A model generated the notes under the pieces. That model ran no database searches. It was not told the DNA's origin and worked only from the letters and a program-made list of their open reading frames with translations. 30,425 nt of DNA from JBJHCA01 sp050485785 (GTDB lineage: Bacteria > Bacteroidota > Bacteroidia > Chitinophagales > Saprospiraceae), in the NCBI GenBank assembly GCA_050485785.1, contig JBJHCA010000036.1, positions 1 to 30,425 of the forward strand, read 5' to 3'. Positions within the stretch are counted from its first letter, which is position 1; each line of letters begins with the position of its first letter. This document shows positions 16,379 to 24,995 of this stretch, piece by piece. The translations under genes and the position numbers were made by a program.

Positions 16379-17773
16379 ATGAACCAGAACACCCTTAAAT
16401 CATCCATACAATTTGAAGGTACGGGCCTTCATACCGGTATTACCACACAGGTAACTGTGCATCCGGCCCCGGCCAACAGCGGCCTGCGCTTTGTTCGTAC
16501 CGATATCGAAGGCCGTCCTGAAGTGCCTGCCGAAGCCGACTTTGTGGATAACACCGAGCGAAGTACAACGCTTAAAAGAGGCCTGGCCGAAGTACGCACT
16601 GTGGAACACCTGCTCTCTGCCCTTTACGCCAATCAGATCGACAATGCCATGATTGAAGTGAGTGGCCCTGAACTCCCCATTCTCGATGGCAGTGCAAAAT
16701 CCTATTCCCGGGCCATCTCCGAAGTGGGTATCGAAGCACAGGACGCTCCGGCTCAGGTGCTTTGTATTGATTCTCCGGTGAGGTTTGAGTCCGACAACGG
16801 CTATACTACCTTTGATGCCCTCCCTTCTGACAGGTTCGAAGTGTCATCACTGGTGGATTTCAATTCCAAATATATCTCCAGTCAGTATGCCGGCTTTACG
16901 GAAGAAGATAATTATGGTGACGAAATAGCCTCGGCACGTACATTTGTATTCTGGCATGAACTTGAACCGCTTTTCAGCAAAGGCCTCATCAAGGGCGGCT
17001 CCCTTGATAATGCCCTCACTATTGTCAATCAACCTATTGATCCGCAGGAAGTGAGCAAAGTGGCTAGCATGCTCGATATCTCCGAAGATCATTACAAAGG
17101 TGCAGGGATTTATGCATCCAGTGGTCTGCAGTTTCCCAATGAACCGGCCCGGCACAAACTGCTTGACTTGCTGGGGGATCTTGCACTCACCGGAGTGCGT
17201 ATCAAAGGAAAAATCGTGGCCAGCAAACCCGGTCATAGAGCCAATGTAGCCTTCGCAAAGCACTTGCGAAACCTCTGGAAGGAGCAGAAAAAACTGGCGG
17301 GTATTCCCAAATACGATCCCAATCAACCACCCGTTTACGTGGCTACTGACCTTGAAAAAATTCTTCCACACCGGTATCCTTTTCTGCTGGTTGACAAGAT
17401 AATTGAGGTTTCAGAATCTCATGTTGTAGGCATAAAAAATGTAACATTCAACGAACAGTTTTTTCAGGGACATTTTCCTGGCAACCCTGTTATGCCCGGC
17501 GTGCTGCAGATTGAGGCACTGGCGCAAACCGGCGGTATCCTTGCTCTCAACACCGTTGATGATCCGGAAAACTGGGATACCTACTTCGTGAAGATCGAGA
17601 AGGCCCGGTTCAAAACCAAGGTTGTTCCGGGGGATACGCTTATTTTAAAAATGGAACTGCTGTCGCCTATTCGACGTGGTATTTGCCACATGTATGGCAC
17701 TGCCTATGTGGGCAACAAAGTTGCCACAGAAGGCGAGTTCATGGCACAAATTGTGCGTCAAAACCGAAGCTGA
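16379..17773 (+). CDS. lpxC/fabZ: LpxC deacetylase / FabZ dehydratase fusion
   Basis: A 464-residue bifunctional cytoplasmic enzyme typical of Bacteroidota. Residues 1 to about 305 are LpxC, the zinc deacetylase that commits UDP-3-O-acyl-GlcNAc to lipid A. The zinc ligands are visible as His77 (EHLLSAL), His259 and Asp263 (RHKLLDLLGD), and His286 in KPGHRAN is the likely catalytic histidine. Residues from about 325 are FabZ, the 3-hydroxyacyl-ACP dehydratase of fatty acid synthesis, with ILPHRYPFLLVDK, His365 in GHFPGNPVMPG and Glu379 in QIEALAQ. The linker is about 15-20 residues. Joining the two links use of hydroxyacyl chains for lipid A with their dehydration for phospholipid. Only three bases separate it from lpxA. 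Confidence 0.98.
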   Translation: MNQNTLKSSIQFEGTGLHTGITTQVTVHPAPANSGLRFVRTDIEGRPEVPAEADFVDNTERSTTLKRGLAEVRTVEHLLSALYANQIDNAMIEVSGPELPILDGSAKSYSRAISEVGIEAQDAPAQVLCIDSPVRFESDNGYTTFDALPSDRFEVSSLVDFNSKYISSQYAGFTEEDNYGDEIASARTFVFWHELEPLFSKGLIKGGSLDNALTIVNQPIDPQEVSKVASMLDISEDHYKGAGIYASSGLQFPNEPARHKLLDLLGDLALTGVRIKGKIVASKPGHRANVAFAKHLRNLWKEQKKLAGIPKYDPNQPPVYVATDLEKILPHRYPFLLVDKIIEVSESHVVGIKNVTFNEQFFQGHFPGNPVMPGVLQIEALAQTGGILALNTVDDPENWDTYFVKIEKARFKTKVVPGDTLILKMELLSPIRRGICHMYGTAYVGNKVATEGEFMAQIVRQNRS

Positions 17774-17776
17774 TTC

Positions 17777-18577
17777 ATGGCCATTCATCCAACAGCATAC
17801 ATCCACAGCGGGGCTACTATCGGTTCCAATGCCAGCATAGGCCCATTTGCCTTTATCGATGATGATGTGGTAATCGGAGATCATGCTGAAATACATCCCC
17901 ATGCCTGTGTTTATCGTGGCACGCGGATTGGGCATCACTGCCGGATTTTCCCCGGTGCTGTGGTTGGCGGCATCCCTCAGGATCTCAAATATAACCAGGA
18001 GTATACCCTTCTGGAAGTGGGAGATCACGTCACTATCAGGGAATGTGCCACGCTCAACAGGGGAACCGCAGCCTCCGGTGTTACCAAAGTGGGCAGCCAT
18101 TGCCTCATTATGGCTTATTGCCATATTGCCCATGATTGTATCATTGGTGACCGGGTGATCCTGGCCAATAATGTGAACCTTGCCGGCCATATCAACATTG
18201 GCGATTTTGCAATATTGGGCGGCCTGGTGGCAGTGCATCAGTTTGTGAATATTGGCCAGCATGCCATAATAGGTGGCGGCAGCCTGGTGCGGAAAGACGT
18301 ACCCCCATATATCAGGGCGGCTCGCGACCCCTTGGCTTATTGCGGTGTCAATAAGATTGGCCTTGAACGCAGAGGCTTTTCCGATGAATCCATGGCCATG
18401 ATTAAAAAGTTTTATACCCTGCTGTATCAATCGGAGAAAAACATTTCTGATGCACTCCATGTGATAGATCGTCAAATGGAGAAGAGTCCTGAAACCGAAA
18501 ACATCCGTCAATTCATCGAAAAGTCGGAGCGGGGTTTAATCAAGGGCCCCCGATTGTCAAAAGCAGAGCCTTCATGA
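17777..18577 (+). CDS. lpxA: UDP-N-acetylglucosamine acyltransferase
   Basis: LpxA carries out the first step of lipid A synthesis, moving a 3-hydroxyacyl chain from ACP to the 3-hydroxyl of UDP-GlcNAc. The 266 residues form a left-handed beta-helix of hexapeptide repeats (about 1-185) with a helical C-terminal part (about 190-260). The catalytic histidine is His119 in CHIAHDC, equivalent to His125 of E. coli. The motif GGIPQDLKY (64-72) and the segment AARDPLAYCGVNKIGLERRGF are also conserved. The gene starts three bases after lpxC/fabZ, and its stop codon overlaps the next start (ATGA), so the last three genes of the cluster are likely one transcript. Confidence 0.97.
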   Translation: MAIHPTAYIHSGATIGSNASIGPFAFIDDDVVIGDHAEIHPHACVYRGTRIGHHCRIFPGAVVGGIPQDLKYNQEYTLLEVGDHVTIRECATLNRGTAASGVTKVGSHCLIMAYCHIAHDCIIGDRVILANNVNLAGHINIGDFAILGGLVAVHQFVNIGQHAIIGGGSLVRKDVPPYIRAARDPLAYCGVNKIGLERRGFSDESMAMIKKFYTLLYQSEKNISDALHVIDRQMEKSPETENIRQFIEKSERGLIKGPRLSKAEPS

Positions 18578-19209
18578 ACACCTCGCACTGTCTGGAAGCC
18601 CGGCAGGTTTCGTTCGCTTTCGGGTATCACCGTATTTTCAACCGGCTTACAGCACAATTCAACCGGGGTGAGTGCTGGGCAATCACCGGGCCTAACGGTT
18701 CGGGAAAATCAACCTTGCTCAAAATGCTGTCGGGTGCACTGACTCCAACGGAAGGAGAACTCAGGCTCACTTCCGGTTCGCGAAATGTGCCGGTACAAAT
18801 GTGGTACAAATACTGCAGCATTGCCACGCCCTATACCGATGTTACGGAAGAAATGACCCTCACTGAACTCATCAGGTTTTACGGCAGATTTAAAAAAGCC
18901 ATTCCCGAATGCGATTTTGATACCCTGGTGAAATCATCGGGCTTGTTTCCGTTCCGGTCACGGGAAATCAGATTCTACTCATCGGGTATGATTCAACGGG
19001 TAAGGCTCATTCTGGCTCTTGCTGCCGATGTGCCGCTCATGCTGCTCGATGAACCGGTCTCCAATCTGGACAATGCCGGCCGTCAGTGGTTTTACGAAAC
19101 ACTCAATACCGTCAAAACCCAAAAGATAGTGTTCATTGCTTCCAATGATCCGGATGATATCAGCGTGTGCGAAGAATCCCTCCATCTGCCTGATTACAAA
19201 GCTCAGTAA
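18574..19209 (+). CDS. ABC ATPase coupled to lpxA
   Basis: A 211-residue ABC ATP-binding protein. Walker A is GPNGSGKST (39-47), the signature region is YSSGM (135-139), and Walker B is LMLLDEP (155-161). Two other nucleotide-sensing positions are unusual: the Q-loop region reads SIATPYTDV without the glutamine, and the switch position reads IASNDPDD with Asn191 where histidine is usual. No permease gene is adjacent. The ATGA overlap with lpxA suggests coupled translation and a role near lipid A or envelope assembly, but that is an inference from position. It might also be a partner of a permease encoded elsewhere, or a non-transport ATPase. Confidence 0.88.
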   Translation: MNTSHCLEARQVSFAFGYHRIFNRLTAQFNRGECWAITGPNGSGKSTLLKMLSGALTPTEGELRLTSGSRNVPVQMWYKYCSIATPYTDVTEEMTLTELIRFYGRFKKAIPECDFDTLVKSSGLFPFRSREIRFYSSGMIQRVRLILALAADVPLMLLDEPVSNLDNAGRQWFYETLNTVKTQKIVFIASNDPDDISVCEESLHLPDYKAQ

Positions 19210-19296
19210 GCATTATCAGTAATTTATTGACAGCTTTATCTATGGTTGTTCCGGGTATGGTAAACAACACAAATTTCCCACAACAGCAATGAGGGC

Positions 19297-19665
19297 TCAC
19301 TCCACGTACTTTTGCCTGATCACCAATGCATAATGCTCGTCATCAATAGGAAGATAGCCCTGTTCATAGACGAAGTAGTAAGTACTGCCGCTTTTGGTGG
19401 TGTAGGTATTGGTGTGATAGGTGAATTTAAACCCTCGTTCGAGCAGCTGATCGCGGGAGGCTTTACCTTTTCCGCCGGGATTGAGCGAGGCCAGAATATT
19501 CCTGTTTTTGCGAAGAATAAAATTGATCCGCCGCATAAAATTGGTCTTGTCGCGATTGTTTTCATAGTGGTTGGCACTTCTGCACTCCGGCGAACAAAAC
19601 CGCTTGTCGGCCCGTCCTTTAAACTGATCACCACAATGTTGGCAAAGGCGTTCTGCTGCTGTCAT
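19297..19665 (-). CDS. Small zinc-ribbon protein of unknown function
   Basis: A 122-residue protein with an N-terminal zinc ribbon: Cys8 and Cys11 (CQHC), then Cys23 and Cys27 (CSPEC). A basic, Asn/Arg-rich stretch follows (residues 28-56), suggesting nucleic acid contact. The C-terminal half is aromatic and beta-rich, with repeated Tyr (YHTNTYTTKSGSTYYFVYEQ). I do not recognise the family by name. The clean ATG, the cysteine pattern and a good upstream promoter box make it a real gene. It converges with the ABC ATPase gene (87-base gap) and is separated from pfkA by 195 bases, so it is probably on its own transcript. Confidence 0.8.
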   Translation of the reverse strand: MTAAERLCQHCGDQFKGRADKRFCSPECRSANHYENNRDKTNFMRRINFILRKNRNILASLNPGGKGKASRDQLLERGFKFTYHTNTYTTKSGSTYYFVYEQGYLPIDDEHYALVIRQKYVE

Positions 19666-19722
19666 ACTGCCTCGTTTTTACTGATAGGTTTACAAATATT
19701 CCATCTCATATTGTAGACCCAA

Positions 19723-19730
19723 CAAATATA
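19723..19730 (-). promoter_or_regulatory. Predicted -7 box for the zinc-ribbon gene
   Basis: The minus strand reads TATATTTG, a full match to TAnnTTTG, about 58 bases upstream of the start codon. A TTGA at 19751-19754 (minus) lies 20 bases farther upstream as a possible -33 element. A second, weaker box (AATATTTG, 19693-19700) with TTG 19 bases upstream is an alternative. Confidence 0.5.
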
Positions 19731-19860
19731 ACCAAACCTGAGGTACAAAGTCAAGCCCTCATCGTTTTTCCGGATAACTACCGGCAGGAGGATGGCTGTT
19801 CCATCTGTGGTTTATGCACAGAATTGGCAGTGGCCGGTAGCTGCGATGATTGCCGGTTGA

Positions 19861-20844
19861 TTACGAAGACAGGATGTCGGCCATGCGCAGCAGGTCGCGG
19901 GTGATGGGTTTTTGCAACTGTATGGCTTTTTGCAGCGGGGTAAGGATCACCTGGTTATTGACCCAGCCGGTGGCTACCTGAGATCGTCCCTGCAACAGGT
20001 ACTCCACAGCGGCAAAGCCAAAATGGCTGGCCAGTACCCGATCAAAACAGGAAGGGGAGCCGCCGCGCTGAATATGCCCCAGAATGGAAACTCTGACATC
20101 CAATCCTCTGACGCTATCTTTGACCTGCTGTGCAATGTCGAATGCTCCGCCTGACTTGTTGCCTTCGGCAACGATGATCAACGAAAACAGTTTTTTACTG
20201 TGACTGCGGTTTTTCAATCGGTCGGCAATGTATTCCACCGGTGTTTCCGTTTCGGGAAGCAGAATGATCTCGGCCCCGCTGGCTATTCCCGAATGAAGGG
20301 CAATGTAACCTGCATCTCTGCCCATTACTTCGATAAAGAAAACCCGGTTGTGGGAATCGGCCGTGTCGCGAATTCGATCCACAGCGGTTATCACTGTATT
20401 GAGGGCGGTGTCAAAGCCAATGGTGTAATCTGTGCCAAAAAGATCATTGTCGATAGTGCCCGGTGCGCCGATAACCGGAATCGGATATTCACTGCTGAAC
20501 TGCAGCAATCCGGCATAAGTTCCGTCACCACCAATCCCAATCAGCGCATCTATGCCCCTTTTCTGAAGCTGTTTATAGGCTTTTTGCCGGCCTTCTTCTG
20601 TTCTGAATTCCTCACAGCGTGCGGTGCGCAGAATGGTTCCGCCGCGATGGATGATGTTGGCCACTGAACGATTGTTCATTTCCCTGAATTCACCCCTGAT
20701 CATGCCATTGTATCCTTCGCGGATAGCAGATACCTCCAATCCGTGATGGATTGCGGTCCGCACAACGGCTCGTACACAGGCGTTCATCCCCGGGGCATCG
20801 CCTCCGCTGGTGAATACGCCCACATGCCTGATCTTACTGTTCAT
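19861..20844 (-). CDS. pfkA: ATP-dependent 6-phosphofructokinase
   Basis: PfkA phosphorylates fructose 6-phosphate to fructose 1,6-bisphosphate, the committed step of glycolysis, in the cytoplasm. Motifs in the 327-residue protein are FTSGGDAPGMN (11-21), GIGGDGTYAG (103-112), PGTIDND (128-134) with catalytic Asp132, and ILGHIQRGG. The glycines in GGDGT and PGTIDND point to ATP rather than pyrophosphate as donor. The start overlaps the end of the upstream kinase gene by 11 bases, so the two are probably translated in a coupled way. A weak inverted repeat lies downstream (19778-19785 with 19833-19840), but its long loop and lack of a T-run make it a poor terminator. Confidence 0.97.
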   Translation of the reverse strand: MNSKIRHVGVFTSGGDAPGMNACVRAVVRTAIHHGLEVSAIREGYNGMIRGEFREMNNRSVANIIHRGGTILRTARCEEFRTEEGRQKAYKQLQKRGIDALIGIGGDGTYAGLLQFSSEYPIPVIGAPGTIDNDLFGTDYTIGFDTALNTVITAVDRIRDTADSHNRVFFIEVMGRDAGYIALHSGIASGAEIILLPETETPVEYIADRLKNRSHSKKLFSLIIVAEGNKSGGAFDIAQQVKDSVRGLDVRVSILGHIQRGGSPSCFDRVLASHFGFAAVEYLLQGRSQVATGWVNNQVILTPLQKAIQLQKPITRDLLRMADILSS

Positions 20845-21772
20845 AGTTCGCGATTTTTTGGTGGTATTGTATCATGCCCGCTATCGGATCCCCGGTAAAT
20901 TGTCCGGTTTGCCATCCGCGCTCTGTACAAAGTTTGTGTATGGTTTCCCTGAAAGTAATGGCCAGTCCACCGGCAAAATGTACCTGATGGGAGGCTACTT
21001 CGGGATAAGTACTTACATGGGTGTCAAAAAACAAGTTCAATGAACTTTCAACTAGGTTGCTGATGACATCTACATGCATGTTTGACGCCAAAAAAGGCAC
21101 CAGTGAAGCCAGAAACTGCGATGGATTGGTAGTACGGTACAAGTACTGAAGAAGGTCTGCATCCCCGTAAAGCCGTTCTGCATAGGCTGAAAATGCGCGG
21201 TTGAGGGCTTCCGGTAATTTGTTGTAGCGTGCTTCTGTCAGCAAAAGCCTGCCCATGTGTGCACCACTGCCTTCATCGCCCAGAATGTATCCAAGCGAAA
21301 TCTGTTGACGGGTAATTTGCTTTCCGTCGTAGGCACAACTGTTGGAGCCGGTTCCCAAAATACAGGTGATGCCGGGCTCAGTACCGCAGGTGGCTCTGGC
21401 CGCCCCCAGCATATCATGGGCAATTTCCACAGCGGCTCCGCTCAATGCTGCTCCAATTACAGCGCTCACCCTGTTGCACATGTCCGCAGATGAGCAACCG
21501 GTTCCGTAATAGTACACCTCATCAACTGCCTTGCTTCCCAATGCCGGTATTACTTTTTCATGCAGTAGCGAATAAAGTTTTGAGTCCTCGTTATGATAGG
21601 GGTGAAACCCCTCCGTTTTGATGACAAACGGCTCAGCAGCAGATATGCCGGTTTGACTTTCATTTTGATGGATATCTCTTTGTGGATGCAGGGCTACCCA
21701 TGCCCAGCGGGCAGAAGTACCGCCGACATCCGCAATCAGCATGGAAGTGGAATGTGATTCGGGCTTTCCCAT
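20834..21772 (-). CDS. BadF-type kinase, N-acetylglucosamine-kinase-like
   Basis: A 312-residue ATPase of the BadF/BadG/BcrA/BcrD superfamily (actin-like sugar kinase fold). The phosphate-1 loop is ADVGGTSARW (14-23), phosphate-2 is in ILGTGSNSCAYDGK, and the adenosine region GYILGDEGSGAHMGR is well kept. In Bacteroidota such proteins are usually annotated as N-acetylglucosamine kinases, which would make GlcNAc 6-phosphate for cell wall recycling. The substrate is an inference. It overlaps pfkA by 11 bases and begins 3 bases after the subtilase stop, so it sits in the middle of an operon. Confidence 0.85.
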   Translation of the reverse strand: MGKPESHSTSMLIADVGGTSARWAWVALHPQRDIHQNESQTGISAAEPFVIKTEGFHPYHNEDSKLYSLLHEKVIPALGSKAVDEVYYYGTGCSSADMCNRVSAVIGAALSGAAVEIAHDMLGAARATCGTEPGITCILGTGSNSCAYDGKQITRQQISLGYILGDEGSGAHMGRLLLTEARYNKLPEALNRAFSAYAERLYGDADLLQYLYRTTNPSQFLASLVPFLASNMHVDVISNLVESSLNLFFDTHVSTYPEVASHQVHFAGGLAITFRETIHKLCTERGWQTGQFTGDPIAGMIQYHQKIANYEQ

Positions 21773-21775
21773 GGC

Positions 21776-23452
21776 TTAATAATGATACCGAATATAGTAA
21801 TTCCTGCTCTCGCCGTGGTGGTCAGTAATGGTGACCATTGAAGCATCCATGGGTACTGCTTCCGTACTGAGTGATAACCATGTGCTATCGTGTGATGGAT
21901 AAGAATAATTGTACAACATCTGACCATGTTTTCCGTACCACCTGATCTCGCCGGCTGCTCCTCCTGTTTTCCAGTACCACGATACCGTAGCGTGGGCATG
22001 ATGCCTGGCGGCAGCAAATGTGTCATCGGCAGGGAAGTGGCTTACATTGCTCAGCACCTTGAAAGCATACAGCAAATTCGGAATGCCGTACCCCAGTTCA
22101 TCATCAGGGGTGCTGTTGAAATGGGATGACCGTTTCAGGGCATCCATAATTTCGAGGGGGGATTTATCGGGAAAGGCTTCTACCAACAGTGCGGCTAGCC
22201 CGGAAACGATGGGTGCCGCAAAAGAAGTACCAAAAGCGGCTTCCAGGTTGTATCCGTATATTCCGGCTACCGTGGTCATGAATCCCCGGGCAGCCACATT
22301 GGGCTTGGTACGCCCGTCAGCGGACGGGCCCAGGGAACTGAACCGGGCTCTGCTGCTGTCGCTGTCAACCGCAGCTACCGAAAGGATATCGAAGCCGTCG
22401 GCAGGTGCGGTGATATACTTCCATCGGCCGTCGCCGGCATTGCCTGCACTTACCGTTACAATAAAGCCACGCCCGGCGGCCATTCCGGCAGCAATGGATG
22501 AACGACTCACCATGCCATTCATGTCATCATAGGTATAATTCTGCGACCTGATGTCAAAGGTGTTGTAGCCCAGACTTGAATTGACAATATCGAGGCCCAT
22601 GCTGTCGGCCATTTCCAGTGCAGCAACCCAGTTGTCTTCTTCAATCCGGGTTTCAGAATCCACATCCTCGGTTCTGAATGGGAAAAAAGTGGACATGGGA
22701 GCAACACCAACCATGAAATAGGGTACATAAGCAGCCATGGTGGACATTACTTTGCTGCCATGGTCGCTTTTCAGGTAGGGATAATCGTCCAGATCCACAA
22801 AGTCCCTACCTGCAATTAATCGGCCCGAATCGCGTAAATGGCTGAAAAAAGGGCTGATATCTACATTGGTGAAACCTCCGTCAAACACGCCAATTCTCAC
22901 TCCCCGGCCTTTGAATCCCCACTGATGCATGATGTGGCCGTTATGCATGGCCAGCTGGTTGTACCCGTACCCGTGATAGCCGGGCGTGAGCACAAAATTC
23001 TTGCTGAAATCAGGCTGCCGGGTGCGTTGCCTGAACCGTATTCTGGGTTGTTTGTCGAAGCTCACTCCTTCCGTATCGGCTACAAAGGGCAGTTCGCTGA
23101 CCAGCTTTATAATGCTCTGATCAGCCATAATAACGGCACTGTTGAACCATCGACTCGTGTACAGAACCGTGGCACCCAGTTGTTTGATCTGCTCAAGGTA
23201 GGCCGGATCGACCGGCAGATCAGTAGTGGAAAAGGGTGATCCGGTTTTCCAACGGCGTTCAATGGCTGCCGGGGAAACAAATTCCCCGGGCTTCAGGAGT
23301 GAAAAAGGGGTTTCGTTTTTATCCGTAAACTGCACCCAGTGCTTGACTATATCATTCTGTCCGTGCAAAATCAGGGGAAATGCACAACAAAGAGCTATCC
23401 CAAATACCATCACAAATCTCACCGGTCTTGTCCGGATAAAACCCGTTATCAT
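21776..23452 (-). CDS. Subtilisin-like serine protease (S8), exported
   Basis: A secreted protease with a full catalytic triad. Counted from the ATG at 23452 these are Asp191 (IGVFDGGF), His231 (KSDHGSKV) and Ser410 (GTSFAAPIVSG), with the oxyanion Asn337 in SAGN. A propeptide-like region of about 150 residues precedes the catalytic domain. From this start the protein is 558 residues and has a signal peptide (basic start with three Arg, hydrophobic VMVFGIALCCAFPLIL, cleavage near LHG-Q). The open frame begins at 23512, which would put 20 more hydrophobic residues in front; an ATG at 23410 is a shorter option. The last 90 or so residues form a small beta-rich domain that does not look like a T9SS sorting domain, so periplasmic or other export is likely. 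Confidence 0.88.
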   Translation of the reverse strand: MITGFIRTRPVRFVMVFGIALCCAFPLILHGQNDIVKHWVQFTDKNETPFSLLKPGEFVSPAAIERRWKTGSPFSTTDLPVDPAYLEQIKQLGATVLYTSRWFNSAVIMADQSIIKLVSELPFVADTEGVSFDKQPRIRFRQRTRQPDFSKNFVLTPGYHGYGYNQLAMHNGHIMHQWGFKGRGVRIGVFDGGFTNVDISPFFSHLRDSGRLIAGRDFVDLDDYPYLKSDHGSKVMSTMAAYVPYFMVGVAPMSTFFPFRTEDVDSETRIEEDNWVAALEMADSMGLDIVNSSLGYNTFDIRSQNYTYDDMNGMVSRSSIAAGMAAGRGFIVTVSAGNAGDGRWKYITAPADGFDILSVAAVDSDSSRARFSSLGPSADGRTKPNVAARGFMTTVAGIYGYNLEAAFGTSFAAPIVSGLAALLVEAFPDKSPLEIMDALKRSSHFNSTPDDELGYGIPNLLYAFKVLSNVSHFPADDTFAAARHHAHATVSWYWKTGGAAGEIRWYGKHGQMLYNYSYPSHDSTWLSLSTEAVPMDASMVTITDHHGESRNYYIRYHY

Positions 23453-23554
23453 GCTATACCACGGAAAAAGAAGCATACTGAAAAAAGCGGCGGAAAACAG
23501 ATGTGCAAACATTGACGCGAGTTGTCTCAGATAAGAAGCATGAATTTACATTGT

Positions 23555-24670
23555 TTACTCACCGGGTTCAAGCATTTGCCCGGAGAATATGATGCCTCCG
23601 CCTATGACGTCGTCGCCTTCGTAAAATACGGCCGACTGGCCCGGTGCGATGCCTTTGACATTGGCGTTAAACACTACATTGAGCCTGTTGCCGGCATGGT
23701 GAATGGTGCTCAGTGTGCCCTGGTCGCGGTAGCGTACTTTAGTAACCACCTCCATTCCGTCAGGGAGCTCCGGGTATTTCATGCTGTTGGTTTTATACAC
23801 GCACATGCCGTTTCTGAGCAGTTCATCCACTTCGCCCAGTACTACAGTATTGGTGTCGGGTTGAATGTCCGTTACGTACATGGGTTTGCCGGTAGCCAGC
23901 CCCAGCCCTTTGCGCTGCCCGATGGTGTAAAACGGATAGCCATCGTGCCTTCCCAGCACTTCACCCCGGCTGTTGACATACAGACCGCCTTTGAGCTCAC
24001 CGGCAATCTCAGGTCGTCTGCGTTTCAGGAAGCCCCGGTAGTCGTTGTCCGGCACAAAACAGATCTCGTAGCTTTCAGCTTTTTTTGACAAGGAGTCAAA
24101 GCCCCGGTTGGCTGCTATTTTGCGCACCTCCGGTTTAGTGAGCTCACCCAACGGAAACAGGGTACGTCCCAGGCATTGCTGGCTTAGCCCCCATAGCACG
24201 TATGACTGATCCTTATTGCCATCCACGGCTTTTTGAATATAATACCGGCCATCCTTTTGAGACTTGCGGGCGTAATGCCCCGTGGCAATATAACGACAGC
24301 CCAATGCATCGGCACGCTTCAGCAATGCCTCCCATTTGATGTGCGTATTGCACAAAATGCAGGGATTGGGAGTTCTTCCGGCCATGTACTCATCTACAAA
24401 ATTATCGATTACGTAGTCGCCAAATTCATCCCTGATATCGATGATAAAATGGTGAAACCCCAACGTTACGGCTACCTCTCTGGCATCGTTGATGGAGTCG
24501 AGGCTGCAGCAACCCGTTTCTTTACCACCTCCGCCGCTGTTGGCGTAGTCCCATGTTTTCATGGTGATGCCCACCACCTCATAGCCGGCCTCGTGCATCA
24601 GCAATGCAGTAACCGTACTGTCAATCCCGCCGCTCATCGCCACCAAAACCCTCTCTTTTCCTGTATTCAT
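23555..24670 (-). CDS. mnmA: tRNA-specific 2-thiouridylase
   Basis: MnmA puts sulfur on uridine 34 of the Lys, Glu and Gln tRNAs, taking it from a cysteine desulfurase relay and using ATP to activate the base. The PP-loop AMSGGIDS is at 11-18. The two catalytic cysteines are Cys104 (TPNPCILCN) and Cys204 (SYEICFV), and the block PFYTIGQRKGLG is typical. I chose the ATG at 24670 (371 residues); a TTG at 24691 would add seven residues and lies inside the predicted promoter. The gene leads a minus-strand run with the subtilase, sugar kinase and pfkA. One of its substrates, tRNA-Glu(TTC), is also encoded in this window. Confidence 0.97.
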   Translation of the reverse strand: MNTGKERVLVAMSGGIDSTVTALLMHEAGYEVVGITMKTWDYANSGGGGKETGCCSLDSINDAREVAVTLGFHHFIIDIRDEFGDYVIDNFVDEYMAGRTPNPCILCNTHIKWEALLKRADALGCRYIATGHYARKSQKDGRYYIQKAVDGNKDQSYVLWGLSQQCLGRTLFPLGELTKPEVRKIAANRGFDSLSKKAESYEICFVPDNDYRGFLKRRRPEIAGELKGGLYVNSRGEVLGRHDGYPFYTIGQRKGLGLATGKPMYVTDIQPDTNTVVLGEVDELLRNGMCVYKTNSMKYPELPDGMEVVTKVRYRDQGTLSTIHHAGNRLNVVFNANVKGIAPGQSAVFYEGDDVIGGGIIFSGQMLEPGE

Positions 24671-24688
24671 TGTCTGTATTTCAGGGGG

Positions 24689-24696
24689 CAAAGTTA
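24689..24696 (-). promoter_or_regulatory. Predicted -7 box for mnmA
   Basis: The minus strand reads TAACTTTG, an exact TAnnTTTG match, 18 bases upstream of the mnmA ATG. No clear -33 element stands at the right spacing. If used, the leader would be about 12 bases. Confidence 0.5.
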
Positions 24697-24904
24697 ATCA
24701 TTCTACCGTGTAAAGCACGCTTCCTTAACGCATCAGCCAGGCAAGGGTTGATGAAAATTACAGCAGCAAGCAGATTATCCATGCCGCAAGCCTGCTGGTA
24801 AAATGTGCGGAAATGCCCGAAGCTCCTTGCGGGAACAATTTTTTAGTCCAATGGCTTTATGCTGCACAAAGGGAACTGTAAAAAAAAAGCAGCTTGGTAA
24901 ATTA

Positions 24905-24936
24905 TTTGGGGACTATGATAAAAGCCTTTATTTTCG
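24905..24936 (+). promoter_or_regulatory. Predicted promoter for the small lipoprotein gene
   Basis: TTTG (24905-24908), a 20-base spacer and TATTTTCG (24929-24936) give a near-perfect Bacteroidota promoter, with one mismatch in the -7 box. Transcription would start near 24942, which supports the ATG at 24996 over upstream starts. The gene-free stretch 24671-24995 holds this, the mnmA box and nothing else I can identify. Confidence 0.55.
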
Positions 24937-24995
24937 CCTCTTGTAATGGCTTGCATGCAAACCTGCCGGCCGAAGTTCTGAACAACATCAAAACT

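Noticed and set aside
19778..19840. Inverted repeat CTACCGGC/GCCGGTAG after pfkA as a terminator
   Set aside because: The arms are only 8 bases, the loop is 47 bases and no T-run follows.
23522..24088. Long plus-strand open frame opposite mnmA
   Set aside because: It is the complement of the well-supported mnmA gene and has no protein family features; other long antisense frames, for example opposite lpxD, lpxA and pfkA, were rejected for the same reason.
24894..24995. Longer form of the small lipoprotein
   Set aside because: It destroys the lipoprotein signal layout and begins upstream of the predicted promoter.
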